From an uncultured Prevotellaceae bacterium (lineage in GTDB: Bacteria; Bacteroidota; Bacteroidia; Bacteroidales; Muribaculaceae), in contig ONIL01000013.1 of the NCBI GenBank assembly GCA_900317835.1, positions 1-64,000 of the forward strand: 64,000 bases of DNA, given 5' to 3'. Of the stretch, positions 1 to 9,431 are shown piece by piece. A program made the position numbers and the translations under genes. Numbering within the stretch: position 1 is the first letter of the stretch; the number at the start of each line of letters is the position of its first letter. The notes beneath the pieces were generated by a model. The model worked only from the letters and a program-made list of their open reading frames with translations. It had not been told where the DNA came from and did not search any database.

Positions 1-858
1 GCCGGAATACCCCCTTGACTTGCTGTTGAAGTTGAGGAAGATGGCCCGTTCCGTGTTCTATTATCACCTGAAACGTCTGAAAGCCGGTGACAAATACGCA
101 GCGGAGAAAGAGTGTATAAGGTCTGTTTTCCATGAGCATAAAGGCCGTTATGGCTATCGCCGTGTCACCGCAGAAATGCGCAACAGAGGCTTTGTGATAA
201 ACCACAAGACCGTGCAGCGCCTGATGGGTGAGTTGTGTCTAAAAAGCAGAATACGCAAAGTGCGCTACCGCTCGTACAAAGGAGAGGTCGGCAGAATCGC
301 CCCTAATATAATCGCCAGGGACTTTTCAGCCGATGCTCCGAATCGCAAATGGGCTACTGACGTGACGCAGATAAACATAGGCTCTGTCAAGCTCTATCTT
401 TCCCCGATACTGGACATGTTCAACGGAGAGATCATATCCTATAACATCTCCAAAAGCCCAAATCTGGAACAAGTGTACGATATGCTGGACAAGGCTTTCG
501 CCAAGTTCGATAACCTTGACGGCCTGATATTGCACTCCGATCAAGGTTGGCAGTACCAGCACTTTGGCTACCGCCAACGGCTTGCGGTGCATCACATTAT
601 TCAAAGCATGTCAAGAAAGGGAAACTGCCTTGACAATGCGATGGCGGAGAACTTCTTTGGAATCATGAAATCGGAACTCCTGTATGTCGAAGAGTTTGAA
701 TCGCCCGAAGCCTTCATGAAGGCTTTAGATGAATATATAGACTATTATAACAATAAAAGAATCAAATCACGGTTAAGAGTAAAGAGCCCGGTGCAATACC
801 GAACTCTTTACTCTTAATCAATAATGTTTAACCCGTCCAACTTTTTGGGGTCACTTCA
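1..858 (+). mobile_element. IS3-family insertion sequence, right part only
   Basis: The element enters from the left window edge. It holds the transposase OrfB and a short 3' non-coding end. The likely terminal repeat lies at about 829-858, a stretch ending in TCACTTCA, which suits the ...CA end typical of IS3-family elements; the left end and OrfA lie outside the window, so neither the inverted repeats nor the target duplication can be checked. The end falls about 38 bases beyond the stop codon of the converging dockerin gene, so that gene is not broken. Confidence 0.75.
2..817 (+). CDS. IS3-family transposase OrfB (DDE), 5' partial
   Basis: This is the catalytic subunit that cuts and joins the ends of the insertion sequence. 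The frame is open to the window edge, and residues before the TTG at 20 (PEYPLD) fit the family, so that TTG is not the true start; in IS3 elements OrfB is normally made by frameshifting from OrfA. An N-terminal helix-turn-helix-like region (MARSVFYYHLKRL) is followed by the integrase core. The catalytic acids are seen in WATDVTQ, LHSDQGWQYQ and DNAMAENFF, at about residues 120, 180 and 216 of the visible protein, with 35 residues between the second Asp and the Glu as expected. The frame is intact, so the copy may be active. Confidence 0.93.
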   Translation, partial: PEYPLDLLLKLRKMARSVFYYHLKRLKAGDKYAAEKECIRSVFHEHKGRYGYRRVTAEMRNRGFVINHKTVQRLMGELCLKSRIRKVRYRSYKGEVGRIAPNIIARDFSADAPNRKWATDVTQINIGSVKLYLSPILDMFNGEIISYNISKSPNLEQVYDMLDKAFAKFDNLDGLILHSDQGWQYQHFGYRQRLAVHHIIQSMSRKGNCLDNAMAENFFGIMKSELLYVEEFESPEAFMKALDEYIDYYNNKRIKSRLRVKSPVQYRTLYS

Positions 859-896
859 AGGAGAGCATGAGGGATAAACTTTGGCATTGTCGGGGA

Positions 897-2255
897 TTAA
901 TCATTCCAGGTGCCGCCCAGCACATAGTCGATCAGGGCCGTCACGTCACCAATATTGATAGAGCCGTCGATCTGGCATTCGGCAGCATCCAAGTTGATGT
1001 CAGCGCCACCGCCCAGCACATAGTCAATCAGGACAGTAACATCGGTGATGTTCACAAGGCCGTCATTGTTCACGTCACCACGAATGAAAGTAGGAGTAGG
1101 CTCAACATAATCCTCGAAGCTAGCGATATTGAACGAGATTGCATCGCCAGTCTTGCAAAGGATACCATAGATATTCTTGCTGCCATTGGCGGGCCAACTG
1201 GTAGCCCACAAGGTGGAGGTTATTGAGATGCTGTTACCGTCAGGCAGGGGCAATGCGCGCATAGGCATGCCGGGGAAAGGACCTCCGCTGATGGTCACAT
1301 TCTCGACGTAAACATAGGCATTGAGCATGCTCTCGTCGGGGGTACCGGTGAGTTTCTGGGCAGCAGCCAGATCGGCATTGGTCTCATCGCTGGCACTGAG
1401 GCCTTCAGCATCGATGTACTTAACCCAACCGTCAACAATGCTGGTCTTGGTGGCATTCCAACCCTGTTTCAGCACTTGACCGTTCTCGAAGGTGCCCACA
1501 ACGCCGCTAATCTGAGCGTAGCCACTCTCGTCACGCAGGAACAGATAGTTATTCATAAAGAGGGTTACGACAGCGTCGCCGTCGAAGGTGAACTCAGCAT
1601 TGTCCTCCAATGCGTTAGCCTCGCTCAGGTTGGCAATTCCTTCCTCCTGACTACCGCCACCTTCATAGGTGAAAGTAACCTTAGGCAGAACAGTTTGGGC
1701 TCTCTTGGTGCCAGCGTAGCCATAAGAGGACATAACATAGTAAGCACCCATCTCTTTACCGTAGAACTCAGTATCTACCCAGGTACCTTCAGTAATGGAC
1801 TCAAAGTCAACCAACAAAGCTGCGCCAGTGTAGGTAAAGGGAGCATCGAAGGTGATGGCCCAAACGCCATTCTCATCGGCTACAGGAGCTACAGTAGCAA
1901 CAACGGTAGTTACATCAACATTGAGCAAGTCGCCACTAACACCACCCCAAGTATCGGTAGTCCAAGGAGTTACATTGTCAATGTTGGCCAAAGAAACCTT
2001 AAAAGTACCGCCCGTAGCGTTCACCGAGCTGGGAGTACTAGTATAGAACGTCATGGCTGTAATTTCACTGCCAGCAGCCATACCTGTCAACTCAGTAGCG
2101 GGATACTGCATCTGGTTGTGCTGAGGCACGTCATTGTTGTAACCATAGATGGGAGCATACTCACCAACATTGGTGCCGTCTGCTGCCGTCCATTCGGTGG
2201 CCTGAACGGCAAATGCCATAGCGGCCACAGCAATAAGTGTTAAAGACTTCTTCAT
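897..2255 (-). CDS. Secreted protein with C-terminal dockerin pair
   Basis: A 452-residue exported protein of unknown activity. Residues 1-19 are a signal peptide. About 20-195 form a beta-rich region; 205-385 (ANALEDNAEF, LFLRDESGYAQISG) look like an OB-fold-type domain common in secreted Bacteroidales proteins, and this is an inference. Residues 392-448 are two dockerin-type calcium loops: GDVNNDGLVNITDV, then a weaker second loop (CQIDGSINIGDV) lacking the first Asp. A promoter-like pair lies upstream at 2353-2382. It converges on the insertion sequence. The export and dockerin calls are firm; the function is unknown. Confidence 0.85.
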   Translation of the reverse strand: MKKSLTLIAVAAMAFAVQATEWTAADGTNVGEYAPIYGYNNDVPQHNQMQYPATELTGMAAGSEITAMTFYTSTPSSVNATGGTFKVSLANIDNVTPWTTDTWGGVSGDLLNVDVTTVVATVAPVADENGVWAITFDAPFTYTGAALLVDFESITEGTWVDTEFYGKEMGAYYVMSSYGYAGTKRAQTVLPKVTFTYEGGGSQEEGIANLSEANALEDNAEFTFDGDAVVTLFMNNYLFLRDESGYAQISGVVGTFENGQVLKQGWNATKTSIVDGWVKYIDAEGLSASDETNADLAAAQKLTGTPDESMLNAYVYVENVTISGGPFPGMPMRALPLPDGNSISITSTLWATSWPANGSKNIYGILCKTGDAISFNIASFEDYVEPTPTFIRGDVNNDGLVNITDVTVLIDYVLGGGADINLDAAECQIDGSINIGDVTALIDYVLGGTWND

Positions 2256-2601
2256 AAATGATAAAAGATAAAATGTTAATATAAAAAATTAATAATACAA
2301 AAATTCGTTTGCATCCTAACTTAAGTTAATACTCTTGCATGTATTACTGCCGCAAAGGTAAACTAAAATTCACTCACAGCAAAATATTTCCACCTAAATT
2401 TCAGCAGATTATATAATAATTAATCAAGAGGCCAACCCCTGAGAGAGCCAGCCTCATTGATTACTAATAAACACAGATTCTATTGGGCTTACTTATTCGC
2501 TGAAATATAGTGACAATTACTGATAAATGCAAATCAATCAGGAGAACAGCAATACCGTCTTTAATAAAATGAAAAAGAAATATGAGACTTACAAATGCAG
2601 C
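2256..2601. other. Intergenic region between two minus-strand secreted genes
   Basis: This AT-rich 346-base gap contains the promoter of the downstream dockerin gene near 2353-2382 and its roughly 100-base leader. A weak GC-rich inverted repeat near 2430-2454 might end transcription of the esterase, but the pairing is poor. Reading frames here overlap the 3' end of the esterase on the opposite strand and do not look coding. Confidence 0.5.
2353..2382 (-). promoter_or_regulatory. Bacteroidales-type promoter of the dockerin gene at 897-2255
   Basis: On the minus strand a -7 word TACCTTTG (2353-2360) is preceded by TTGC (2379-2382) with an 18-base spacer, matching the TTTG/TTGC...TAnnTTTG pattern of Bacteroides sigma-ABfr promoters. 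It would give a leader of about 90 bases. Confidence 0.55.
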
Positions 2602-4173
<1,572 letters not shown>

Positions 4174-4338
4174 ATGGCCAACAAAAAACAAGACAACCAA
4201 GTGCAACCACGCTTGAAGAATAAGGGTGTTATCGTAGACCTGTTCGTTCTATGGCTCGCTTTGACCGCACTTTCATGTGCAGCAATCAATCTTCATATTT
4301 CGCTGAATAAGCTGGAGCCAAAAGAAGAAGAAGAATAA
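4174..4338 (+). CDS. Small single-pass membrane protein, 54 residues
   Basis: A short intact frame begins MANKKQDNQVQ and ends with an acidic tail (KEEEE). A hydrophilic basic N-terminus (about residues 1-19) is followed by one hydrophobic helix (about 19-42, VIVDLFVLWLALTALSCAAI), then a polar end. The positive-inside rule puts the N-terminus in the cytoplasm. An exact -7 word stands 39 bases upstream, which supports expression. I do not recognise a family. It sits alone between the esterase and a decayed phage-like gene, and its stop is four bases from that remnant. Confidence 0.55.
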   Translation: MANKKQDNQVQPRLKNKGVIVDLFVLWLALTALSCAAINLHISLNKLEPKEEEE

Positions 4339-4342
4339 CCCA

Positions 4343-4486
4343 TCAATAGTGGTTTTGTCTATAATCTTTCGACAGGGCTGAACTCTCAAGGTAACAGAAT
4401 TCGGCTCCAATGCTCTTTTCGGGTAACCCCTTCAGTCCCATCAATGAGGCATAGTACTCGCGGGAGAAGACCGTCCTCTTTTCCTT
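4343..4486 (-). pseudogene. Remnant of phage-like gene, 3' end only (copy A of 8805-9236)
   Basis: Read on the minus strand, this stretch encodes about 46 residues that match the C-terminus of the protein at 8805-9236: FSREYYASLMGLKG here against FSRKYYASVMNLKE there, and ESSALSKDYRQNHY against LSSALSKNFRQNH. The frame stays open to a stop at 4343-4345, but no start or upstream two-thirds exists; similarity runs into the stop of the FISUMP gene. It is a decayed paralogue fragment, not an independent gene. Confidence 0.7.
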
Positions 4487-4489
4487 CTA

Positions 4490-5260
4490 TTACTGTGTTT
4501 GTGACACCCGCACAGCACGAATAACGTGACCATAGTAGCGGCTAAAGTCTTCTGAGTCCCAATACTGCGAATCTAAGTAGAGACAATAGGCACGGTCTGG
4601 GAGATATGAGTAAATCGAGCGCGACCAATAGTTGCCGTAAGTACCCGCGTACTCAAGTGAACTGCCGTCGACATATCCTGCTGCAGGCAAGAACATGGTG
4701 TTTCCGTTGGGTCCTGTAACCAAAAGGCCATTCACGCCGTTTCTTTGTGTCCACTGTAAGGTACAAGAATTGAGCAGTTCAACGACCTGCTCCAGCGACG
4801 GTATGCACCACGATGGGCCCATGTTCACACAGGCAGCATCGTCCTCGGGCTCTAATTCCGTTTGGTTGTCAACAGGGCCAAAGCTACTTTTTGTATTGTA
4901 CTTAGAAATGTACCGATATCCGTTCTCATCAAAGTACCACCACTTGTAGTTCTCATACGTGTATTCTTCCTTGGGAACGGTTTCACCATAGGCGAAGTAG
5001 TCGCCGTAGCCCTCGGGACTGGTGGCGCCCAAATTCGTCGTCGCCCACAGTGTGCCACTGGGCAAGCCCAGATCCACGTACTCGTAATTGCCAGTATCAA
5101 GCCAAGAGCCATTTAACACATAATGTATTAAGCAGGTCACATCCGAAACATTGACATGACCATCATGATTCACATCACCACGAAGATACTCTTGTGCATC
5201 GGAGATCAAAGAGGTCAACATCAACAATGATAAAACAAGAAATGAGATGATCTTCTTCAT
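4490..5260 (-). CDS. FISUMP-domain secreted protein with N-terminal half dockerin
   Basis: A 256-residue exported protein. Residues 1-22 are a signal peptide. Residues 26-52 (YLRGDVNHDGHVNVSDVTCLIHYVL) hold one dockerin-type calcium loop and helix, where a normal dockerin has two. Residues 59-254 match the Fibrobacter succinogenes major paralogous domain (YVDLGLPSGTLWATTNLGA; GDYFAYGET; YWSRSIY; IRAVR), a lectin-like surface domain of unknown ligand. The half dockerin directly behind the signal peptide differs from the C-terminal pairs elsewhere in the window. A -7 word lies at 5291-5298. The domain calls are strong; the role is unknown. Confidence 0.85.
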   Translation of the reverse strand: MKKIISFLVLSLLMLTSLISDAQEYLRGDVNHDGHVNVSDVTCLIHYVLNGSWLDTGNYEYVDLGLPSGTLWATTNLGATSPEGYGDYFAYGETVPKEEYTYENYKWWYFDENGYRYISKYNTKSSFGPVDNQTELEPEDDAACVNMGPSWCIPSLEQVVELLNSCTLQWTQRNGVNGLLVTGPNGNTMFLPAAGYVDGSSLEYAGTYGNYWSRSIYSYLPDRAYCLYLDSQYWDSEDFSRYYGHVIRAVRVSQTQ

Positions 5261-5413
5261 ATTTTTCCTAGATTAATAGATTATAGTCTACAAATATATA
5301 TCCGTTATTTATCAGCTTTTGTGATTGATCGGTTTTTTGTGCCAACAATTCAACAAACTCAAATCTTTATCCTATAAACATCAAGAACCAGAAGAAATAG
5401 CCGGAGGCTTTCT

Positions 5414-5550
5414 CTATTTCTCGAAAATAAGTAGCTCGAATAGTTTGAAGGTGTTGTAATCGTGGAAATGCTGGAGCTCGTTCAGTTGCATGACTGATGG
5501 TAACACCTGTGGGAGAACCAGCGGCGGCGCTAGCAATACCCTTGGCAATC
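5414..5550 (-). pseudogene. Remnant of phage-like gene, 3' end with frameshift (copy B)
   Basis: An exact 21-base match (5511-5531) to 8921-8941, coding RRRWFS in the intact gene, anchors this copy. Downstream on the minus strand the similar tail SVMQLNELQHFHDY continues in a different frame to a TAG at 5414-5416, so at least one frameshift has occurred. No upstream part of the gene remains. Confidence 0.6.
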
Positions 5551-5620
5551 TACAATTTGCATAATTCGCGTAATTAGCATTAGCCCCGCAGGGTGTGTGC
5601 CAACGGGTGTCACAAACGAA

Positions 5621-5646
5621 AAAGACGGCAAAAATTTGCCGTCTTT
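5621..5646 (-). terminator. Terminator of the GH9 gene
   Basis: AAAGACGGCAA and TTGCCGTCTTT form a perfect 11-base stem with a four-base loop, followed on the minus strand by a T-rich run. It begins 38 bases past the GH9 stop codon. Confidence 0.8.
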
Positions 5647-5683
5647 ATTTTTCATTCGCCCTCATGCCGCCCCGTGATGCGGG

Positions 5684-7408
5684 TTATTTCATCTCGGCAT
5701 CAATCCAGCCCAGAAGCGATACCAACGAGGCATTCCAGTTGATGGCAATTTCGTTGCTGGCATAGGAGCCTGTAACGTCTATGTAGGACTCATCGGGTTG
5801 CCTGGACGGGTAAGGCAGACTGCCGTCGACGTTGTCCTGTTGACCAGGATTGGGGCCGCCGGCGAGAAGGCCGGGCATGGGGGCATCAATACCGTCGGCC
5901 GACGAAATGCGGTGGTGGATGTTCTTGGGGGGCTTGTGGCCATAGCCGGTCACATAGCAGTATCCAGTGGCATTACGGCCTAAAACATAATCGGCATTCT
6001 GGAGGGCTGCTTCATGATATTTCTTGTCGCCCGTGGCACGGTAGCAGTACAGGTGGGCAAGACCACTGGTGCAGAAACACTCGGACAGGCAACCCCAACC
6101 GTAGTCATTGGCATGATTACCGGCGGGCGTATTGAACGACGAGGCCTTCAGAGTCGACAGCTGTTGGTCGCAGTAGCCCAACAACTTGTTGAGCATGAGG
6201 TCACGCATGCCGGTTTTGTCGTCGCCGCAGGTAATCCATGAATACATGGCAAGTCCGGTGACATTTCCCCAACCGGGTTGTGAGAATCCGCGCTCACGCA
6301 AAGGCTGGGCGGCTTTAAGGAAGAACTCGTCGCCCGTGAGCAGGAACAGCTCGGTTGCAGCCCACAAATGTTCGTCGCTGGCATCGTTGTCGCCGTAGGT
6401 ACCTGTGGTCACATCGGGGTCAAACTCCTTGTTCATCTTGTCTTGGTCATAGACGGCCTCAGGATTGAGCTCGGCCCAGTGATAGGCAGCCAAAGCGGCT
6501 TTTTGGGCCTGCTCGGCAAATGCGGGATAGTCTTTGTTGCCCTTGTAGATGCGTGCGGCAAGTGCCATTACAGCAGCAAAGTCATAGCTGGCGGTCACAC
6601 TCTTTTGCACCACATAGCGCTGTTGGTGACAATCGGTGGGCATAACAAAACCCTCGAAATTGGGAGTCGTCAATTTGTGGTAAACGCCTCCGTCATAGGG
6701 GTCCTGCATGGTGATCATCCACTTGAGATTAAACATGAGTTCGTCAAGCAGGTCTGCAGTGCTGTTGCCGCTCTCGGGAATGTCGGCGTTGAGACGATTG
6801 AAATACGCTTTGTTCTGCTCATAGGCCATGAGCATCAGTCCCACCGAATAGGACGAGTTGACGATATACTTGTTGTAGTCGCCGGCATCATACCAGCCTA
6901 GCGGCGAGGATATGATGGTGCCTGCAGGCCGGCCAGGCGAAGCTGCCGATGGATGAATCATGACCTGTGTGTCGGGATGTCCTAAGGGACGGGCATAAAC
7001 ACCAGCATATTTGCCGTCGATGGCAATGCCCGAGCGGTTAAGGTAGAAGGCCTTTAACGCAGCACGGGCTATGTTGTTCAATGCGTGAGGCTGCACGTCA
7101 AAGCGGGTCTTTTGGCCATTGACGCACAGCTCATAGGTGCCGGGGGCGGTAATACCCGTGATTTCGACGATGGTGCGTTTCTTGTTCGACCACGGCGAGG
7201 TGTTGATCCTCAAGGCCTTGGCTTTGCCCACGCGTTTGCCGTCGGCCGTGTTTTTGATGGTCATCTTTTTGGCTTTAGAGCCCTCGATGACAGCGATTTT
7301 GGACTGTTGCGGATAAAATGCAACTTGATTGATTCGGATGCTTTCGCTCTGGGCTGTCAACGTGATGGCAGTCAAGGCTGCAATGGCGAATGTTAACACT
7401 TGTTTCAT
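5684..7408 (-). CDS. GH9 endoglucanase, secreted
   Basis: A glycoside hydrolase family 9 enzyme that should cleave beta-1,4-glucans by inversion. Residues 1-19 are a signal peptide and about 23-105 an N-terminal Ig-like domain (SIRINQVAFYP; YELCVNGQKTRFDV), the CelD arrangement. The (alpha/alpha)6 catalytic domain follows. Asp174 and Asp177 lie in GWYDAGDYNKY, with Asp177 the likely base; Glu553 in SNEIAINWNA is the likely acid, and ANDYGWGCLSE and GYGHKPPKNIHHR are further family motifs. Length 574 is usual. It has neither dockerin nor T9SS-like tail, so it is probably periplasmic or simply exported. Confidence 0.93.
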   Translation of the reverse strand: MKQVLTFAIAALTAITLTAQSESIRINQVAFYPQQSKIAVIEGSKAKKMTIKNTADGKRVGKAKALRINTSPWSNKKRTIVEITGITAPGTYELCVNGQKTRFDVQPHALNNIARAALKAFYLNRSGIAIDGKYAGVYARPLGHPDTQVMIHPSAASPGRPAGTIISSPLGWYDAGDYNKYIVNSSYSVGLMLMAYEQNKAYFNRLNADIPESGNSTADLLDELMFNLKWMITMQDPYDGGVYHKLTTPNFEGFVMPTDCHQQRYVVQKSVTASYDFAAVMALAARIYKGNKDYPAFAEQAQKAALAAYHWAELNPEAVYDQDKMNKEFDPDVTTGTYGDNDASDEHLWAATELFLLTGDEFFLKAAQPLRERGFSQPGWGNVTGLAMYSWITCGDDKTGMRDLMLNKLLGYCDQQLSTLKASSFNTPAGNHANDYGWGCLSECFCTSGLAHLYCYRATGDKKYHEAALQNADYVLGRNATGYCYVTGYGHKPPKNIHHRISSADGIDAPMPGLLAGGPNPGQQDNVDGSLPYPSRQPDESYIDVTGSYASNEIAINWNASLVSLLGWIDAEMK

Positions 7409-7442
7409 GATTCAGTAGTATTTTGGCACAAATATATAATAA

Positions 7443-7727
7443 TTATGTCATTGGCCGCGAGTGAGATACAATTTTTTCCCGAATGAGCAGCAAAATGAAT
7501 AATTTTAGTGATTCTTTGCCAGTGATGGCCAGGTAAAACAAATAACAGCTGCCTTTTGTTTCCTTCCAGAAGCGGATGATATTGTACTCTGTCTCGCTGG
7601 TGGCGGTGGCCAGCAGGTCGGCGATGGCCTGGAGGATGGAGCCGACGGTCTCGGGCGAGATGCTTTCTTTCTCGGTCTCGACGCGGAATGCGGAGATCAA
7701 TGAGGTGAGTTGTTGGATGTCAATCAT
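7443..7727 (-). pseudogene. Truncated phage-structural-like protein (94 residues)
   Basis: Residues 1-50 (MIDIQQLTSLISAFRVETEKESISPETVGSILQAIADLLATA) resemble the N-terminus of tail-fibre-like proteins in Bacteroides prophages, as I recall the family. The remaining 44 residues change character (hydrophobic, then basic) and run to a chance stop, so this is most likely the 5' end of a longer gene cut off by deletion or frameshift. It may still be transcribed: a promoter-like pair lies at 7758-7789. The family assignment is from memory and moderate. Confidence 0.45.
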
Positions 7728-7737
7728 AAATCAAAAT

Positions 7738-7764
7738 AGTTTTGCGAAGTAAAATCGCAAAACT
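7738..7764 (-). terminator. Hairpin after the gene at 7855-8664, overlapping a promoter word
   Basis: A 10-base perfect inverted repeat (AGTTTTGCGA / TCGCAAAACT) around a seven-base loop is followed on the minus strand by ATTTTG. It could end the upstream gene. It also overlaps a -7 word TAGTTTTG (7758-7765) that, with TTGC/TTTG at 7785-7789, could start the truncated gene, so the two roles cannot be separated here. Confidence 0.45.
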
Positions 7765-7854
7765 ACTTTGATTGGGCTATGCCGCAAAAGACACGGTTTC
7801 GGGCATGAAGTAAATGTCCACCCGAAGGTGAGTTATTGAACGTTATTATCAAAA

Positions 7855-8664
7855 TTAACTCCAATATGCTATTCCTTTATAGTAATAATAATTGAAAGCA
7901 AATACCACTTTTCCACCTTCAACTTGCTGTGGATCGATTATTGCAAATTGGAATTCTTCTGGGTTGAATTCTTGAGATGGAATAAGATCACCAATATTAG
8001 TATATTTCCTTGTCCTATATTTGTTTAGATCGATATTAACAGTTGTTTCTTTATAAATCGTCTGATTGTTGTAGTATAACTGTTTGGGAGGTATAACATA
8101 TTTTCCACAATGGAAGGCATCATCTATTCTTGTGATTTTTGGTTTACCTATTAAATTTGTAATGTCAATGCTTTTATTTCTTCTAGAATCGACATAATAA
8201 ACTGATAGTATATTTTTCATGAACAGTTGGTTGTTCATTTCTCTATCTCCTTTTTGAATGACCTTTACACGATAAGGTATATAAGTTATCCTTAAAGTAT
8301 ATATAGTTGTTGGTATAAAAACTTTATCCTCTTTATTAATGTCTGATGTCAACTCAGATTGGGATGCGTTTTTATGTGATTTTGGATTTATTTCTTCATC
8401 TGAGTTTAATTCTATATTTTTTTTTCTTGGTTCTTTAGGAGACACTAAATCATTTATGATTGCCCGAATTAGCAAAAAAACAAATGCGATAACAGCGATG
8501 ACAATTAGACCAATGAAGAAATCTCCATTGCCATTGTGACTTTGATGGGCCACATCATCGTCATAATAATCATATTGAGTTTGAGCAAATGCTGTTATTG
8601 ATAAAAAAAAAGATATAGCAAAAAAAACAATTTTCATCATGATTGAAATTATGAATTGTTTCAT
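7855..8664 (-). CDS. AT-rich secreted or membrane protein of unknown function
   Basis: A 269-residue protein I do not recognise. Residues 1-27 look like a signal peptide; starts at Met9 or Met10 are possible. Asp/Tyr-rich residues 29-40 precede a second hydrophobic helix at about 48-68 (FFIGLIVIAVIAFVFLLIRAII), a Lys/Glu/Ser-rich linker to about 115 and a beta-rich C-terminal domain. The base composition is far more AT-rich than the GH9 and aminotransferase genes on either side, which suggests recent acquisition. It sits amid phage-like remnants. A -7 word lies at 8692-8699. Confidence 0.6.
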   Translation of the reverse strand: MKQFIISIMMKIVFFAISFFLSITAFAQTQYDYYDDDVAHQSHNGNGDFFIGLIVIAVIAFVFLLIRAIINDLVSPKEPRKKNIELNSDEEINPKSHKNASQSELTSDINKEDKVFIPTTIYTLRITYIPYRVKVIQKGDREMNNQLFMKNILSVYYVDSRRNKSIDITNLIGKPKITRIDDAFHCGKYVIPPKQLYYNNQTIYKETTVNIDLNKYRTRKYTNIGDLIPSQEFNPEEFQFAIIDPQQVEGGKVVFAFNYYYYKGIAYWS

Positions 8665-8738
8665 AATGTTGAATACGTATTATAGCATTTGCAAAGATAA
8701 TAGTATTTTATAAAAACACCCAATTTGATATTAAAAAA

Positions 8739-8764
8739 GCAGGCGACGCTCACACGTGGCCTGC
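8739..8764 (-). terminator. Terminator of the phage-like gene at 8805-9236
   Basis: GCAGGC and GCCTGC form a stem on the minus strand followed by a run of six T. It lies about 40 bases beyond the stop codon. Confidence 0.7.
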
Positions 8765-8804
8765 CCAGATACACATATTAATAAGAAGATATATATAACA
8801 CACT

Positions 8805-9236
8805 TCAGTGATTTTGTCTAAAATTCTTCGACAACGCTGAACTTAATATCCCACAGAACGTCCTGCCGATGTTCTCCTCATAGAACTCCTTCAAGTTCAT
8901 CACTGAGGCGTAGTATTTGCGGGAGAACCAGCGGCGGCGCTGGCGTTTCTTGGCTCTGCCAAGATCGCCACTGTTGCCACGGGGCGTTTCGCGGCCCGTG
9001 CCGTAGTCTTGCCACAGGCCGTATTCGAGGAAGGACTGGGACAATCCTACCTCGAAGAAACGACCGTCGGCCCGCAGCGGCAACGCCTTGGGCGATGTGA
9101 GCAGCGCCCCGGTATCGATAACACCGAGCAGGGTGATCTGCTCCTGCCAAATCTTGAGCATGGTGTCGTTGAAGGCGGTGATGAACTTCTGGCGCTCCTG
9201 CAGCGCCTGTTGTTCGGTAGGCTTATTCCCATTCAT
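8805..9236 (-). CDS. Phage-like structural protein, intact copy
   Basis: About 143 residues from MNGNKPTEQQ. I prefer this ATG over the one at 9269 because it overlaps the end of a relic of the preceding gene (FQIAVDVYTDLRYNADEWE, then stop), the usual phage gene overlap. The region LPLRADGRFFEVGLSQSFLEYGLWQDYGTG is followed by a very basic stretch (AKKRQRRRWFSRKYY). The whole resembles small head-tail or tail-completion proteins of Bacteroidetes prophages; this family call is from memory. Two decayed copies of its 3' end lie at 4343-4486 and 5414-5550. No terminase, portal or capsid gene is nearby, so it is a stranded prophage gene. Confidence 0.5.
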   Translation of the reverse strand: MNGNKPTEQQALQERQKFITAFNDTMLKIWQEQITLLGVIDTGALLTSPKALPLRADGRFFEVGLSQSFLEYGLWQDYGTGRETPRGNSGDLGRAKKRQRRRWFSRKYYASVMNLKEFYEENIGRTFCGILSSALSKNFRQNH

Positions 9237-9431
9237 CGGCATTGTAGCGAAGGTCGGTGTAAACGTCAACGGCTATCTGAAAATGCGAAGCATTAGAGAA
9301 ACCGAGCGCAGTAAGTCGCACAAAGTGCGGTGCTGCAAACAGCGAGCGTTTCTCAACTATGCGCATCTGTCCATTCATCTTCATTATACCTCAGGTCAGT
9401 ATAGACATCTACAGCTATCTGAAAGTATGCG
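9231..9431. repeat. Imperfect direct repeats (9231-9287 and 9373-9431) around an inverted-repeat spacer
   Basis: The two 57-59-base units share the pattern ATTCATC..CATT..AGGTC.GT..A.AC..C.A..GCTATCTGAAA. On the minus strand both encode the same protein end, FQIAVDVYTDLRYN-x-DEW. The 85-base spacer holds GAGAAAC (from 9296) and GTTTCTC (to about 9356) as an inverted pair. The arrangement suggests partial duplication or insertion at the end of the gene at 9353-9676. Confidence 0.55.

Larger units (their letters stand above)
5261..5683. other. Intergenic region with gene remnant and terminator
   Basis: It contains the -7 word of the FISUMP gene (TATATTTG, minus strand, 5291-5298), a second decayed copy of the phage-like gene (5414-5550) and the terminator of the GH9 gene (5621-5646). 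Nothing else is recognised. Confidence 0.6.

Noticed and set aside
867-1226. Open frame on the plus strand opposite the dockerin gene
   Set aside because: It is the antisense of the dockerin region. The regular calcium-loop codons keep the opposite strand open; the same happens at the other dockerin genes.
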